NCBI GenBank assembly: GCA_028820655.1
Contig: JAPPIK010000056.1
Span: 337,880-401,879, forward strand
Direction: 5' to 3'
Length of the DNA: 64,000 nucleotides
Origin: Candidatus Poribacteria bacterium
Lineage (GTDB): Bacteria > Poribacteria > WGA-4E > JAJDTR01
A program made the translations under genes and the position numbers. The notes beneath the pieces were generated by a model, which was given only the letters and a program-made list of their open reading frames with translations, ran no database searches and was not told the DNA's origin. Below, piece after piece: positions 27,637 to 37,398 of the stretch (position 1 is its first letter; each line of letters opens with the position of its first letter).

Positions 27637-27720
27637 TCACGTTCCTCCTTGAGTTTCTTTGACTCCTCAACCCTCGTCCGCAATGTGTGATTGAATCTTG
27701 TGGCACATCTAGTTTTCCGA

Positions 27721-28398
27721 TTACACTTCCGTGCGCATGGCTTCGGCAGGAGGAAGTTGCGCGGCGCGCCACGCCGGGAAAGCCGCACCGATAACGGACA
27801 ACACCATGCCAAGTATACAGCCAAGTAGGATGAGGACAATGATGCCAAGCCTCATGGGCGCCTCTTCGGGGTTTGCCGGCAGCAACGGGAAATAGAAGAA
27901 TAGATCGAGCCCGTGGTTCTTTAGTCCCAATAGAATTGACCCGATGGTCCCGATTAGTGCACCGATAAGCGCTCCCGATAAGCCTTGAAACCCCGATTCC
28001 AGTAAAAATAACCGCACGACGAAGCGATCTAGCGCGCCTAGGCATTTCATCGTTCCAATCTCTTGAAATCGCTCGGTAACTGCCATAAGCATGGAGTTGG
28101 CGATCCCGACCACGCACACGATCAATGACATGATGATGAGCCAGATGTCTTTCGTGGAAATTCCTTGCTCTTGCTCCTCTTCGAGGCTCGTAATCTGTTC
28201 GGTTCTGCCACTCTCTTGCATCGCCAAGTCAATCTCGTTGTTGGTCCAAACCGAGACCAAAAACGCAATTCCGAGCGTAATTCCCGCAGTTGTGATAATA
28301 GAGCGCCCAAATCGAATCTTTAAACTTTGAAAACTGATGCGCAACGATTCGCCGAATGGGAGTTCGATCTGCTGTTCAATTTGCGTCGGTCTTTCCAA
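27721..28398 (-). CDS. Short FtsX/MacB-type ABC permease
   Basis: 225 residues with an N-terminal LRISFQSLKIRFGRSIITTAGITLGIAFLVSVW segment (first membrane helix preceded by the SL..R..R...T..GI..G pattern) and the C-terminal FtsX domain with three helices, including the VTERFQEIGTMKCLGA coupling helix and GAAFPAWRAAQLPPAEAMR end. Between helix 1 and helix 2 there are only about 45 residues (polar, TEQITSLEEEQEQGISTK), while MacB, LolC and LolE have a periplasmic domain of 200 or more residues there. It is therefore a minimal permease. The start appears to be TTG (28398) with GGAGG upstream. It forms a unit with the ATPase gene downstream. Confidence 0.88.
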   Translation of the reverse strand: MERPTQIEQQIELPFGESLRISFQSLKIRFGRSIITTAGITLGIAFLVSVWTNNEIDLAMQESGRTEQITSLEEEQEQGISTKDIWLIIMSLIVCVVGIANSMLMAVTERFQEIGTMKCLGALDRFVVRLFLLESGFQGLSGALIGALIGTIGSILLGLKNHGLDLFFYFPLLPANPEEAPMRLGIIVLILLGCILGMVLSVIGAAFPAWRAAQLPPAEAMRTEV

Positions 28399-28869
28399 AT
28401 TCTATTCCTCCGGATCTATGGAGATGGATGTTGTAAATGCATCGTGTGTAGAGATGCTTTGTGATTCTTCGATATCTCTGTTCTGTTCGGCGCCGTAACT
28501 CATAATTGATGGCAAATCATCACCATTTTATCATGTTATGTCGTGGAAGTCAAGGTTTGGAAGATGAATCCGATTGGGATGATAACGACATAGTCGAAAA
28601 TGTTGTAATTGATTGAGACTCTCCCGCGGTCCGCCCTAACAGCATACGCCTGATTCACCGGCATGTCAATGGAAAAGTGGGGACTTCCGCTTCTCGGTGT
28701 AGCGCGAAGGCGTGCACAGTTGGCTCGCGGAACAACGAACCTTCGCTTGTTTCCGGCAGTATGCTGTGCTATCATTACATTAGTTTGGAACTCGAAAATC
28801 CTAACTTGATTCTCAACAATACTATATGCGAATTCTAGAACTGTTTGGGCAATGGTGAGGTAAATAGCG
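28399..28869. other. Divergent intergenic region
   Basis: 470 nt between the minus-strand permease and the plus-strand TrpD2-like gene. It should hold promoters for both directions, but no convincing pair of boxes could be picked by eye. Confidence 0.4.
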
Positions 28870-30324
28870 ATGTATCCAAAACGGTATCCGGGGCCAAACG
28901 AAGATGTTTTGGAAGCGCAGGCGAGGGTCTGCACGGGGCCTCATCAAACGCGCCCTTTGGGAACGAAATCTACAGATGGGGTACAACCGGCTGCGATTCT
29001 CGGCACCATCTTGAAATCACTGAGAGGCGAACTTCCATCCGCCCAATCCGTATCAAAAGCTCAGATGGGAGCGTTTTTTGCCGCGATGACGATTCGGAGG
29101 TATTTCCCGGCGGAGACAAGGTGGAGTGATAAGGAGATTGAGGCGTTTGACGAATTGGAAACCCAACTTGAGACCGAACTCCCCGAGGAGATACTATTCA
29201 TCTTGAACCCGGATCGTGGGTATAAACCGTCAACCATGGAGGAGGAGGTTGTCACGGAGGCGTGCAAAAAGATTCTGAAGGGTGAACATCTAGGTTACGG
29301 TGAAACGCGGGCTATGGCAGAAGCAATTCTAAGCGAGAACGTGAAGCCTGCGTTGAAAGCAGCCGCACTGATTGGGCAGCGGATGAATCGCGAGACTTAC
29401 GATGAGGTGCGTGGATATCTTGATGCCTTTCTCGGTCCCGAACAGGTGCAGGAAGTTTCAGTGGGTGCGCTGACGCATTTCGGAGAGCCGTTTGATGGAG
29501 CGACCCGCTATTTTCGACCAACCCTTTTCGTGGCTGCCGTACGCGCCGCTCTTGGCGAAGCCTCGGTATTGCACGGTGTCGATGAGATGCCGCCGAAAAG
29601 CGGGGTGACCGAGGAAGGAATCTTGCGTGCGCTCGGCGCTCGAACGGACCTCGGTATTGACGGGGCAAGAACCTTGATTGAGGATAAAGATGTAGGCTTT
29701 GCGTACGTGAGCCAGCGGGAATACTCTCCGGCGGCGTACAGTATTCGTGAGTTAAGGGTGCACATCAAGAAGCGGCCGCCCTGGGCGGCGACGGAAAAAG
29801 CACAGCAACTGTTCAAGTCGCCCGGAGCAAACAGTCTTGTTATTGGCTATTACCATCCGGGCTATGAAGGGCCTCTGTTAAATCTGGCTTGGGAGCGGGG
29901 ATTTCAAGCTGCGCTTGCCGTTAAGGGAGAGGAAGGGACAAGCCACTACACCTTGAGATTGGCAAAGCCCTCCACCGAGGGTTACATGGCGGTCAATTAT
30001 TCGCAGGGATTTCGGAGAGTCAATGGGCGGCGCGACGATTTTATACTCGACGTCGATCCTCAATCCATTGGATTCAACTATGGGCGCAATCCTCGAATGG
30101 ATGCGGTAAGTCCCGACACCTTTGCCGAATCGGGATTAGCAGCGTTGTCCGGAGAGATGGGCCATGTATATGATCGAATCGTCCTCAATGTTGCGATGAC
30201 GGATCATCTGTTAGGCATTTGTTCCGATGCCGCTGAGGCCGTAAAACGAACAAAGCACGCCATCGAAAGTGGCCGCGCATTGGCTCATCTACGCGCCTAC
30301 ATCGAGAAGTCTAAACGGGTTTAA
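28870..30324 (+). CDS. TrpD2-like (anthranilate phosphoribosyltransferase-related) protein
   Basis: 484 residues related to anthranilate phosphoribosyltransferase and the nucleoside phosphorylase fold family, most like the TrpD2/YbiB group that binds nucleic acid and does not make tryptophan. The helical N-terminal domain includes ILKGEHLGYGETRAMAEAIL and ALKAAALIGQRMNRET. The PRPP-loop region has FVAAVRAALGEASVLHGVDEMPPKSGVTEEGILRALG, which corresponds to 'HG....SSKSGSADVLEALG' of TrpD but lacks the exact PRPP-binding glycines. VIGYYHPGYEGPLLNLAWERGFQAALAVKGEEGTSHYTL matches the 'VHG.EGLDE' region. About 100 N-terminal residues are extra. There are no other trp genes nearby. The ATG has GAGG upstream. 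Confidence 0.8.
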   Translation: MYPKRYPGPNEDVLEAQARVCTGPHQTRPLGTKSTDGVQPAAILGTILKSLRGELPSAQSVSKAQMGAFFAAMTIRRYFPAETRWSDKEIEAFDELETQLETELPEEILFILNPDRGYKPSTMEEEVVTEACKKILKGEHLGYGETRAMAEAILSENVKPALKAAALIGQRMNRETYDEVRGYLDAFLGPEQVQEVSVGALTHFGEPFDGATRYFRPTLFVAAVRAALGEASVLHGVDEMPPKSGVTEEGILRALGARTDLGIDGARTLIEDKDVGFAYVSQREYSPAAYSIRELRVHIKKRPPWAATEKAQQLFKSPGANSLVIGYYHPGYEGPLLNLAWERGFQAALAVKGEEGTSHYTLRLAKPSTEGYMAVNYSQGFRRVNGRRDDFILDVDPQSIGFNYGRNPRMDAVSPDTFAESGLAALSGEMGHVYDRIVLNVAMTDHLLGICSDAAEAVKRTKHAIESGRALAHLRAYIEKSKRV

Positions 30325-30386
30325 TGTACATCGCCCGTAATGTCCTTCTCAAAACCTACGGCTCCGGATTTAGAGGTGATTTGAGC

Positions 30387-30695
30387 TTATCTGCTGTACG
30401 AACCGTCCGAAGACTCTTTCGACGCGGCATTGGCGATCTCGTAGATCGCTTCGTCAGGTTTGACGTAACCGAGACGCCGTGCAAGTTGCTCTTTAATCAG
30501 TTCGTCCGTTTTCAGTTTTTCGACGTGAGATTTCAGTACATCGCGTTCTACCGTAAGATTCTTTAGCTCATCCTGAGAACGTTGTTGAAGTACTTGGGCC
30601 TCTTGCCAATCCTGATATTCATCTGAAAGGTTAAGTAGGCTTGCAGTTAAAAGCGGAACTGCAAGCACGACAAGTATTATTTGGAAGATTCGCAT
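30387..30695 (-). CDS. Septum formation initiator family protein (FtsB/DivIC-like)
   Basis: 102 residues with one N-terminal membrane helix (IFQIILVVLAVPLLTASLL) followed by a coiled coil (about 25-70: EYQDWQEAQVLQQRSQDELK...) and then the signature LARRLGYVKPDEAIYEI, which matches the conserved 'R..lgyv.pgE.iy' end of FtsB/DivIC. These small bitopic proteins link the periplasmic divisome proteins FtsQ and FtsL. AAAGGA precedes the ATG. It lies 133 nt downstream of enolase on the same strand, a neighbourhood seen in many bacteria (eno-ftsB), which supports the call. Confidence 0.9.
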   Translation of the reverse strand: MRIFQIILVVLAVPLLTASLLNLSDEYQDWQEAQVLQQRSQDELKNLTVERDVLKSHVEKLKTDELIKEQLARRLGYVKPDEAIYEIANAASKESSDGSYSR

Positions 30696-30773
30696 GGTTT
30701 GCTTTCCTTTAATTGTTGTAGAGTATGTTTAAAGGCTTTATACTTTCCAAGATTCTTACAAATCATGAGGAAG

Positions 30774-30797
30774 CCGCGATTCGCAACTCGCTCCTAC
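30774..30797 (-). repeat. REP-like GTAG hairpin element, copy 1
   Basis: On the minus strand it reads GTAGGAGCGA, then a short loop, then TCGCGG. The GTAG head followed by an imperfect hairpin is the form of bacterial REP elements. It is in the gap between the enolase and ftsB-like genes. Related copies are at 34077 and 43781. Confidence 0.5.
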
Positions 30798-30828
30798 GGA
30801 TACGTCAACGCGCATGAGTTTCGGCGTT

Positions 30829-32121
<1,293 letters not shown>

Positions 32122-32314
32122 TCAAACCTCCGAATTGAGCTGTTATCAAATTAGGCCTTTTTCAAATTACTCCGATTCATGAAGGGACCAAAGTCTCAAA
32201 GTATTTGTAAAGCGTAATGCGCAATATAGGATCCGTCCTGAATTGCCATGAATTGCTCCGAAAATTACGCTAACAGGCGGGAAGGGATTTAGATATCTTC
32301 AGTTTCAGCGGTGC

Positions 32315-33010
32315 TCAGTCCTCAATCACAAACTCAAAGAGGAGGTACGAACTCGATAAAAACACTATGCCGTAGATGACCAACGTAGAAATCCAAAAAT
32401 TCCCCTCTAGCCCTTCCGCCGTTAGCAGCGATACGGTACATTTCGCCCCAGCCATGATGATTGGGAATATCAGTGGTAGCAGAATAACAGACAGGAGGCT
32501 TTCCTTACCATGTGTACTGGTGGAAATACCCGAAATTGTAACGCCCACCGCACAGAAGCCAACCGCACCGACGATGAGTACGCCGATAAGTTTCGCCAGT
32601 GTCTGAAACGTCAACGTGTCCAGTGCGTCCAAGAATTGAAGTGCAACCGGGGTAATCATCGCCTCCAAGACGGCAAGGATAATGAGGTTGCTCACAACCT
32701 TCGACAGATAGAGATTGCCGGGGTCCACGCCGGTTAATCTGACTCCGTGTAATGCCCCACTCGCTCGCTCAACATCAAAAGATCGATTCAGTAGGATTAT
32801 CCCCGCGAATGCGAAAGCCGTCCATAACACACTGGCTGCAAGTTTCCCTCTGTCTTCAGCCTCTTGGGGAAAAACCGGCCCGAATGCAAGACCAAAGATC
32901 AATACTACGAGCACGCTGAAAACAACGATTAGAACCAACGTGTCTTTCGTACGGAAGAAGAGGGCAACATCTTTTCGTACCAGCCAACCGATTTGGCGAA
33001 ATGTCTTCAT
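32315..33010 (-). CDS. ccmB: Haem exporter protein CcmB
   Basis: The integral membrane subunit of the CcmAB transporter of cytochrome c maturation System I, which powers release of haem-loaded CcmE. 231 residues with six predicted membrane helices. The N-terminal LVRKDVALFFRTKDTL matches the conserved 'KD...E.R.......' segment, and WTAFAFAGIILLNRSFDVERASGALHGVRLTGVDPGNLYLSKV is typical of the family. The start ATG overlaps the ccmA stop by four bases (ATGA), indicating tight coupling. ccmC is not adjacent, and the remaining ccm genes of the window are 5-10 kb away beyond korAB. Confidence 0.92.
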   Translation of the reverse strand: MKTFRQIGWLVRKDVALFFRTKDTLVLIVVFSVLVVLIFGLAFGPVFPQEAEDRGKLAASVLWTAFAFAGIILLNRSFDVERASGALHGVRLTGVDPGNLYLSKVVSNLIILAVLEAMITPVALQFLDALDTLTFQTLAKLIGVLIVGAVGFCAVGVTISGISTSTHGKESLLSVILLPLIFPIIMAGAKCTVSLLTAEGLEGNFWISTLVIYGIVFLSSSYLLFEFVIED

Positions 33011-33720
33011 TTCATCTGGTGTTGTTTCAAATCCTGTTCGTATCGGTGCGCCAATTCGTCGACCGCAATTTCGTCTTTTTGGGCAACTGCCTTGAGATCA
33101 GCATTCAGTAAGAAGAGGAAGCGTGAACCTGCGATATATGCTAATTCGGTGTCGTGTGTCGTCAGCACGATTCCTTTTCCCTGTGAGCGTTCGTGGTGGA
33201 TTCGATCCAAGACAAATTGCTTTGCGGCGACATCAAGACCGGAAAATGGTTCATCGAGTAACAAGAGTGTGGGGTTATGGATGAGCGATTTTGCAATCAT
33301 GAACCGCTGAATCATGCCGCGCGAAAACACGCGCATCTGATCGTGTGCAAATTGGGCTAACCCGACCTCGCCGAGGAGCGTATTAATGCGCCGTTCTAAT
33401 GAATCAATGGCGTACATTTTGCCGAAAAACGCAAGGTTTTCGTATGGAGTAAATTCAAGGTAGGCAAGCGGTTCGTGGACTACCACGCCGAGCGACGGAC
33501 GCACATGCAACGCATTTTCGAGGGCGTTTGTGCCAGCAATGCACAGATCGCCGGATCCCGGCTTGATCAACGTCGAAAGGATTTTGATAAGCGTCGTCTT
33601 GCCCGCGCCATTGGGGCCAAGAATTGACACGACCTCTCCGGGCTGAACCTTGATTTCCACTTCATCAAGAATGGTTCGATGGCCAAAGCGTTTTGTTATT
33701 TTGGTGGCTTGGAGCAACAT
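33007..33720 (-). CDS. ccmA: CcmA-type ABC transporter ATP-binding protein
   Basis: The ATPase of the CcmAB complex. Walker A is GPNGAGKTT, Walker B LLLLDEPFSGLD and the H-loop TTHD. The signature is FSRGMIQRFMIAKSL, where the canonical LSGGQ is replaced by FSRGM; the form SRGM.QR is common in CcmA-like ATPases. 237 residues. No clear Shine-Dalgarno precedes the ATG at 33720. It overlaps ccmB by four bases. The identification leans on the partner gene, since the ATPase alone could serve other exporters. Confidence 0.88.
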   Translation of the reverse strand: MLLQATKITKRFGHRTILDEVEIKVQPGEVVSILGPNGAGKTTLIKILSTLIKPGSGDLCIAGTNALENALHVRPSLGVVVHEPLAYLEFTPYENLAFFGKMYAIDSLERRINTLLGEVGLAQFAHDQMRVFSRGMIQRFMIAKSLIHNPTLLLLDEPFSGLDVAAKQFVLDRIHHERSQGKGIVLTTHDTELAYIAGSRFLFLLNADLKAVAQKDEIAVDELAHRYEQDLKQHQMK

Positions 33721-34028
33721 AATCGGGAGTTAGAACGAGACGGGTGATCTGATTGCGCTGACATGCGCATCGCCATATCGGTAACCGTGGAATGAATCAA
33801 TATGCTCTGTTGGGGATGGCGCGCGCCGCGCTATTGTGTGCAGAAGCAGCTTTCTCTATAGATTAGAGGCAATCTTATGAGTCGTAAATAAATACGAATT
33901 TTTCGGGTGGGGGTTACGGCGAGGCATATTCTTGCAGAATTTGCTATCACGCTCTCTGCTCGGTCGTCGAATCTTGCTTCGTCATCTTGATCAGACGGTT
34001 TATCGTGCTTTTAGGTATGGCAGAAAAT

Positions 34029-34061
34029 AGAAACCGAGTTTTCGGGGAGAAATTCGGTTTC
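34029..34061. repeat. Dispersed AGAAACCGNGTTTTC repeat with inverted arm
   Basis: AGAAACCGAGTTTTC (34029-34043) recurs with one mismatch at 59130-59144. Here it also forms a hairpin, GAAACCGA (34030-34037) pairing with TCGGTTTC (34054-34061). Nothing suggests transcription termination. Confidence 0.5.
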
Positions 34062-34076
34062 GTGACGACCAGGAGA

Positions 34077-34101
34077 GTAGCGGCTCCGAGATCGCTTCTA
34101 C
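34077..34101. repeat. REP-like GTAG element, copy 2
   Basis: Begins GTAGCGGCTCC and ends GCTTCTAC, so GTAG heads face inward from both ends (GTAG ... CTAC) with a GCG/CGC core. Related to the elements at 30774 and 43781. Confidence 0.5.
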
Positions 34102-34185
34102 TTTACACACCGGACCGGACGATTCCTAAATACCAATTCTAGATTTCAATGACAAAAAGTGGAAACAGGGTTTCCTCGCAAAAAA

Positions 34186-34219
34186 ACAGCCTGAAATCAT
34201 CCTTCCGATTTCAGGCTGT
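34186..34219 (-). terminator. Intrinsic terminator of the korAB operon
   Basis: A perfect 13-bp stem (ACAGCCTGAAATC with GATTTCAGGCTGT), 8-nt loop, followed on the minus strand by a run of seven T. It sits 69 nt downstream of the korB stop. Confidence 0.92.
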
Positions 34220-34287
34220 CCAAATTCGAAACAAGAACCAAAGATGTGGTTCCAATTTAACCATTTTGCGGGGCTGGCGAGGTTTGG

Positions 34288-35184
34288 TTACATCATCTTC
34301 TTGATGATCGCCGCGCCTTGTTCGGCGGTAACTCCGAGTTTCCGATGAGCTAGGGGACCTCCTTCGCCGAGAACGGGTTCAGCGCCATCCAACGACGGAC
34401 GGCTTGTGTCATGATAGAATAACCCGGTCGGAATTTCATCGCCCCACTGCATCGAGTGTTCGACGGCGGCTTTCCAATCTGTGGGATCGTGTCCCGCATC
34501 TTCGAGTTTGGTGACGGTTTGTTTGAAGAACGCGAAGGTGTTGTCCTTGTTGTAGGTAATACACGGACTAAAGACATCAACCAAGGCAAACCCTTTGTGT
34601 TCCATGCCCCTGTACATCAGTTCAGCCAGGTGCTTTGTGTCTCCGCTGAATCCGCGAGCAACAAAGGACGCCCCTGTCACAATTGCCATCGCCAAGGGGT
34701 TGACGGGGCCCTCGAGACTGCCGAACGGGGTGCTCTTGGTCTTCATTCCGATTCGGCTGGTCGGGGAAACCTGGCCTGTGGTCAAACCGTAGATTTGATT
34801 GTTCATAACTATGTACAACAGATCGACGTTGCGCCGCATGGTATGAACAAAATGATTGCCTCCGATACCATAGCCGTCGCCATCACCGCCGGTGGCGACC
34901 ACGGTCAATTCATGGTTGGCAAGTTTCACTCCTGTAGCCACCGCCAACGCCCGACCATGAAGAGTGTGCATCCCGTAGGTATTGATATAACCTGGGAGGT
35001 TCGAGGAACACCCGATACCGCTAACCGTTACATATTCGTGAGGTTCGCGTCCCAACTTCGCGCACGCCAACTCAAGCGCCCTGAGAACGCCGAAATCTCC
35101 ACATCCCGGACACCAATCCGGTGCTACATCTCCCTTGAAATCCTTAGCTGTCGGGGCTGCTTTTATAGGTTTATCCGATGCCAT
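34288..35184 (-). CDS. korB: 2-oxoacid:ferredoxin oxidoreductase, beta subunit
   Basis: The thiamine-diphosphate and iron-sulfur subunit of a 2-oxoacid (probably 2-oxoglutarate):ferredoxin oxidoreductase, which makes the acyl-CoA and reduced ferredoxin. Iron-sulfur ligands C25 and C28 (WCPGCGD), C59 (GIGCSSN) and a later Cys in FSPCITYN are present. The thiamine-diphosphate/Mg motif is GDGDGYGIGGNHF (101-112), with NNQIYGLTTGQVSPTS following. Length 298 fits. GGAAGGAGG precedes the ATG. It lies 18 nt downstream of the alpha subunit gene, with a strong terminator beyond. The Kor assignment over pyruvate or isopyruvate types is based on the two-subunit gamma-alpha/beta layout. Confidence 0.93.
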   Translation of the reverse strand: MASDKPIKAAPTAKDFKGDVAPDWCPGCGDFGVLRALELACAKLGREPHEYVTVSGIGCSSNLPGYINTYGMHTLHGRALAVATGVKLANHELTVVATGGDGDGYGIGGNHFVHTMRRNVDLLYIVMNNQIYGLTTGQVSPTSRIGMKTKSTPFGSLEGPVNPLAMAIVTGASFVARGFSGDTKHLAELMYRGMEHKGFALVDVFSPCITYNKDNTFAFFKQTVTKLEDAGHDPTDWKAAVEHSMQWGDEIPTGLFYHDTSRPSLDGAEPVLGEGGPLAHRKLGVTAEQGAAIIKKMM

Positions 35185-35202
35185 GTTGTCCTCCTTCCTT
35201 AA

Positions 35203-36981
35203 TTAAACAACAATCTCTTGATATGGGACATACAAGTCAGTCTTGCCAGCAACCTGCTCCTTGACTCCATCCACAATATGGTGCGGCATAAACGGTTCAC
35301 CATCGTACTTGCGAATGTGGCCGTCAGCATCAAAACCGGTTTCACCGCGAAGATAACGTGCGAATTGCCCCGTATAGTTGCTTTCCACGATTATTGTCCG
35401 CTTGGCTGTCGATAGCGCCTGTAAGATTTCGTCCACATGCAGCGGCACAATCCATTTAATGGCGAGCTGGTTCGTAGGAATTCCATCCCGAGTCAGGATC
35501 CCCGCGGCTTCCTCGATTACGCCTTTGGACGTGCCCCAACCGATAAGCGTAACCTCGGCATTTTCAGGACCTTCCAGTTCGGGCGGGTCGATTAGCGAAA
35601 CCACTGATTCCATTTTCCGCTGGCGTTTCTCGACCATTGCGCGGCGAATGTGTGGGTTCGTGAACTCGTCGCTGATTAACCCTCCGTCCTCATCGTGTTC
35701 GTCTGTCGCAACCACGTGCAGATGCCCCGGCGTACCGGGCACTGCCCGCGGCGAGATTCCGCTCTCCGTAAATCTGTAGCGCAAATACTTTTCCCCGTCA
35801 TTATCTGGCTCGGCGATTAACTCGCCCCGGTCGATTGGCTGTTCCCAGTTGATGTCGTCCGGATCGACGGTCGCGTAACCTTCCGAAACCGAAAGGTCGG
35901 TAATAACAAGACCCGGACACTGGAACTTGTCGACCAGATTGAACAGCTCCGGAATGGTGTTGAAGCAATCCAATATACCAGTTACCGCAACAATAATCTT
36001 TGGGAAATCGCCTTGGCTTGCTCCCAACATCTGCCACAAATCACCCTGTTCGGTCTTCGTCGGAACGCCAGTTGAGGGGCCGGCACGCTGGACGTTGATG
36101 GCTACCATCGGGATTTCCATCATTCCCGCGCTTCCGACGGCTTCCGTCATAAGCGCGAACCCGCCGCCGGAAGTGGCGCACATTGCGCGGCAACCGGCAT
36201 GAGCGGCACCAATCACCATATTTATGACTCCGATCTCATCTTCAACCTGTCTAACCATGATTCCCAAATCGTTTGCATTTTCGGCCATCCAGTGAAGAAC
36301 ACCGGTGGAAGGGCTCATCGGATAAGCGCAATAGAAATTTACGCCTGCGGCAGCACCGCCCATGGCGAGCGCCTCGTTGCCGCCAACTTGGGCAAGGGGT
36401 TTGTCTTTCTGCGGGAGCGGGGTCGAGTAGGGAACGAAATTTTCTACGGAATACTCATACGCGGCGCGAGCAACATCGACGTTTTCGTCAACGACAGCTT
36501 GTCCTTTTCGCTTGAATTGGAGCGTCAGGATGTCTTCCAGTAATTTGAACTCTAAGCCAAGTAAGTGGAGCACACCGGCAAGTGCCACCGTGTTCTGCAC
36601 TAGTTTGTTTCGGTTGTTGTTGCTTAGCTCCTTGACCGGCATTGGACACAGTTGAAGTCCTTCAGAAGCTTCTCCGGGCTTGATGGTATCACTGTTAAAA
36701 ATCGCCGTTCCTCCCGGCGCAACATGCTGAAGGTGGCGATCCATGGTGTCTTGGTTCAAGCAGAATAACAGATCAATCTTATCCCCATGACTCGTAACGG
36801 GTTCCGTGCTGATTCGAGTTGTCAGGAAGATGTGACCGCCACGGATGATAGACTGATAGGAATTATAAGAAAAAAACTGAAGACCACGACGTGCGCAAAT
36901 TCTAGCGAGAATGTTGCCGGGGGTAGCAATTCCCTGTCCGGCCGCCCCGCCAATTGCAATCGCGAAGTCAAATTTTGCCAT
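35203..36981 (-). CDS. korA: 2-oxoacid:ferredoxin oxidoreductase, fused gamma-alpha subunit
   Basis: The partner of the beta subunit. Residues 1-190 are the gamma domain (IGGAAGQGIATPGNILARIC, YQSIIRGGHIFL, LFCLNQDTMDRH), and about 200-592 the alpha domain (NEALAMGGAAAGVNFYCAYPMSPSTG, EDEIGVINMVIGAAHAGCRAMCATSGGGFALM, NVQRAGPSTGVPTKTEQGDL, and GWGTSKGVIEEA near residue 460). The gamma-alpha fusion is the usual form in aerobic and microaerobic bacteria such as those with KorAB replacing the 2-oxoglutarate dehydrogenase. AAAGGA precedes the ATG. It acts in the TCA cycle, either oxidative or, if reversed, in CO2 fixation; the direction cannot be told from this window. Confidence 0.94.
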   Translation of the reverse strand: MAKFDFAIAIGGAAGQGIATPGNILARICARRGLQFFSYNSYQSIIRGGHIFLTTRISTEPVTSHGDKIDLLFCLNQDTMDRHLQHVAPGGTAIFNSDTIKPGEASEGLQLCPMPVKELSNNNRNKLVQNTVALAGVLHLLGLEFKLLEDILTLQFKRKGQAVVDENVDVARAAYEYSVENFVPYSTPLPQKDKPLAQVGGNEALAMGGAAAGVNFYCAYPMSPSTGVLHWMAENANDLGIMVRQVEDEIGVINMVIGAAHAGCRAMCATSGGGFALMTEAVGSAGMMEIPMVAINVQRAGPSTGVPTKTEQGDLWQMLGASQGDFPKIIVAVTGILDCFNTIPELFNLVDKFQCPGLVITDLSVSEGYATVDPDDINWEQPIDRGELIAEPDNDGEKYLRYRFTESGISPRAVPGTPGHLHVVATDEHDEDGGLISDEFTNPHIRRAMVEKRQRKMESVVSLIDPPELEGPENAEVTLIGWGTSKGVIEEAAGILTRDGIPTNQLAIKWIVPLHVDEILQALSTAKRTIIVESNYTGQFARYLRGETGFDADGHIRKYDGEPFMPHHIVDGVKEQVAGKTDLYVPYQEIVV

Positions 36982-37398
36982 CTTTAATCCTTTCTTGCCA
37001 ATAAACTCCCACTTTGGTTTTGAACGAACATATCAATATTAAGCATAAAACGACGATTTTTTTCAGGCTACCGTTATCGTTTAGGTCATTTGTCCGATAT
37101 GTTTTAATGGTTGGGTGGTACCGATCGGTGGGCAACTTGGCAACACTCATGCTTAAGGATACCACAACTGCACTAAGGTTTTCAACTGAATTCTGTATTT
37201 TGTGTGGAGGGATTATATCCGAGTATTCGCTGTAGAGGCACTCTCTGCTTGGCTCGTGCCCGAGCATATCGCCAAAAAAGGGAAGCCGAGATATCACGAA
37301 CGCCGTGTTCGCGTCAAATCGCGAACCTGCAGGTCGCCACCCCAAGGATAGCATCGGACCGTCTCCTGCATCGGTTGATTCCAAGCACTGACATAGTG
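36982..37398. other. Intergenic region upstream of korAB
   Basis: 417 nt that should carry the korAB promoter on the minus strand. A perfect 10-bp palindrome ACCGATCGGT is at 37120-37129. The minus-strand frame 36968-37384 overlaps the korA start and is not called. Confidence 0.45.

Larger units (their letters stand above)
33721..34180. other. Intergenic region with dispersed repeats
   Basis: Contains an inverted repeat GAAACCGA/TCGGTTTC at 34030-34061 and a REP-like element at 34077-34101. No gene is visible. It should include the ccmAB promoter (minus strand), but the boxes are not clear. Confidence 0.5.

Noticed and set aside
30324-30386. Search for a terminator between the convergent TrpD2-like and ftsB-like genes
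   Set aside because: No stem with a T-run could be found in the 62-nt gap.
36968-37384. 138-codon minus-strand frame upstream of korA
   Set aside because: Overlaps the korA start and shows no conserved pattern.
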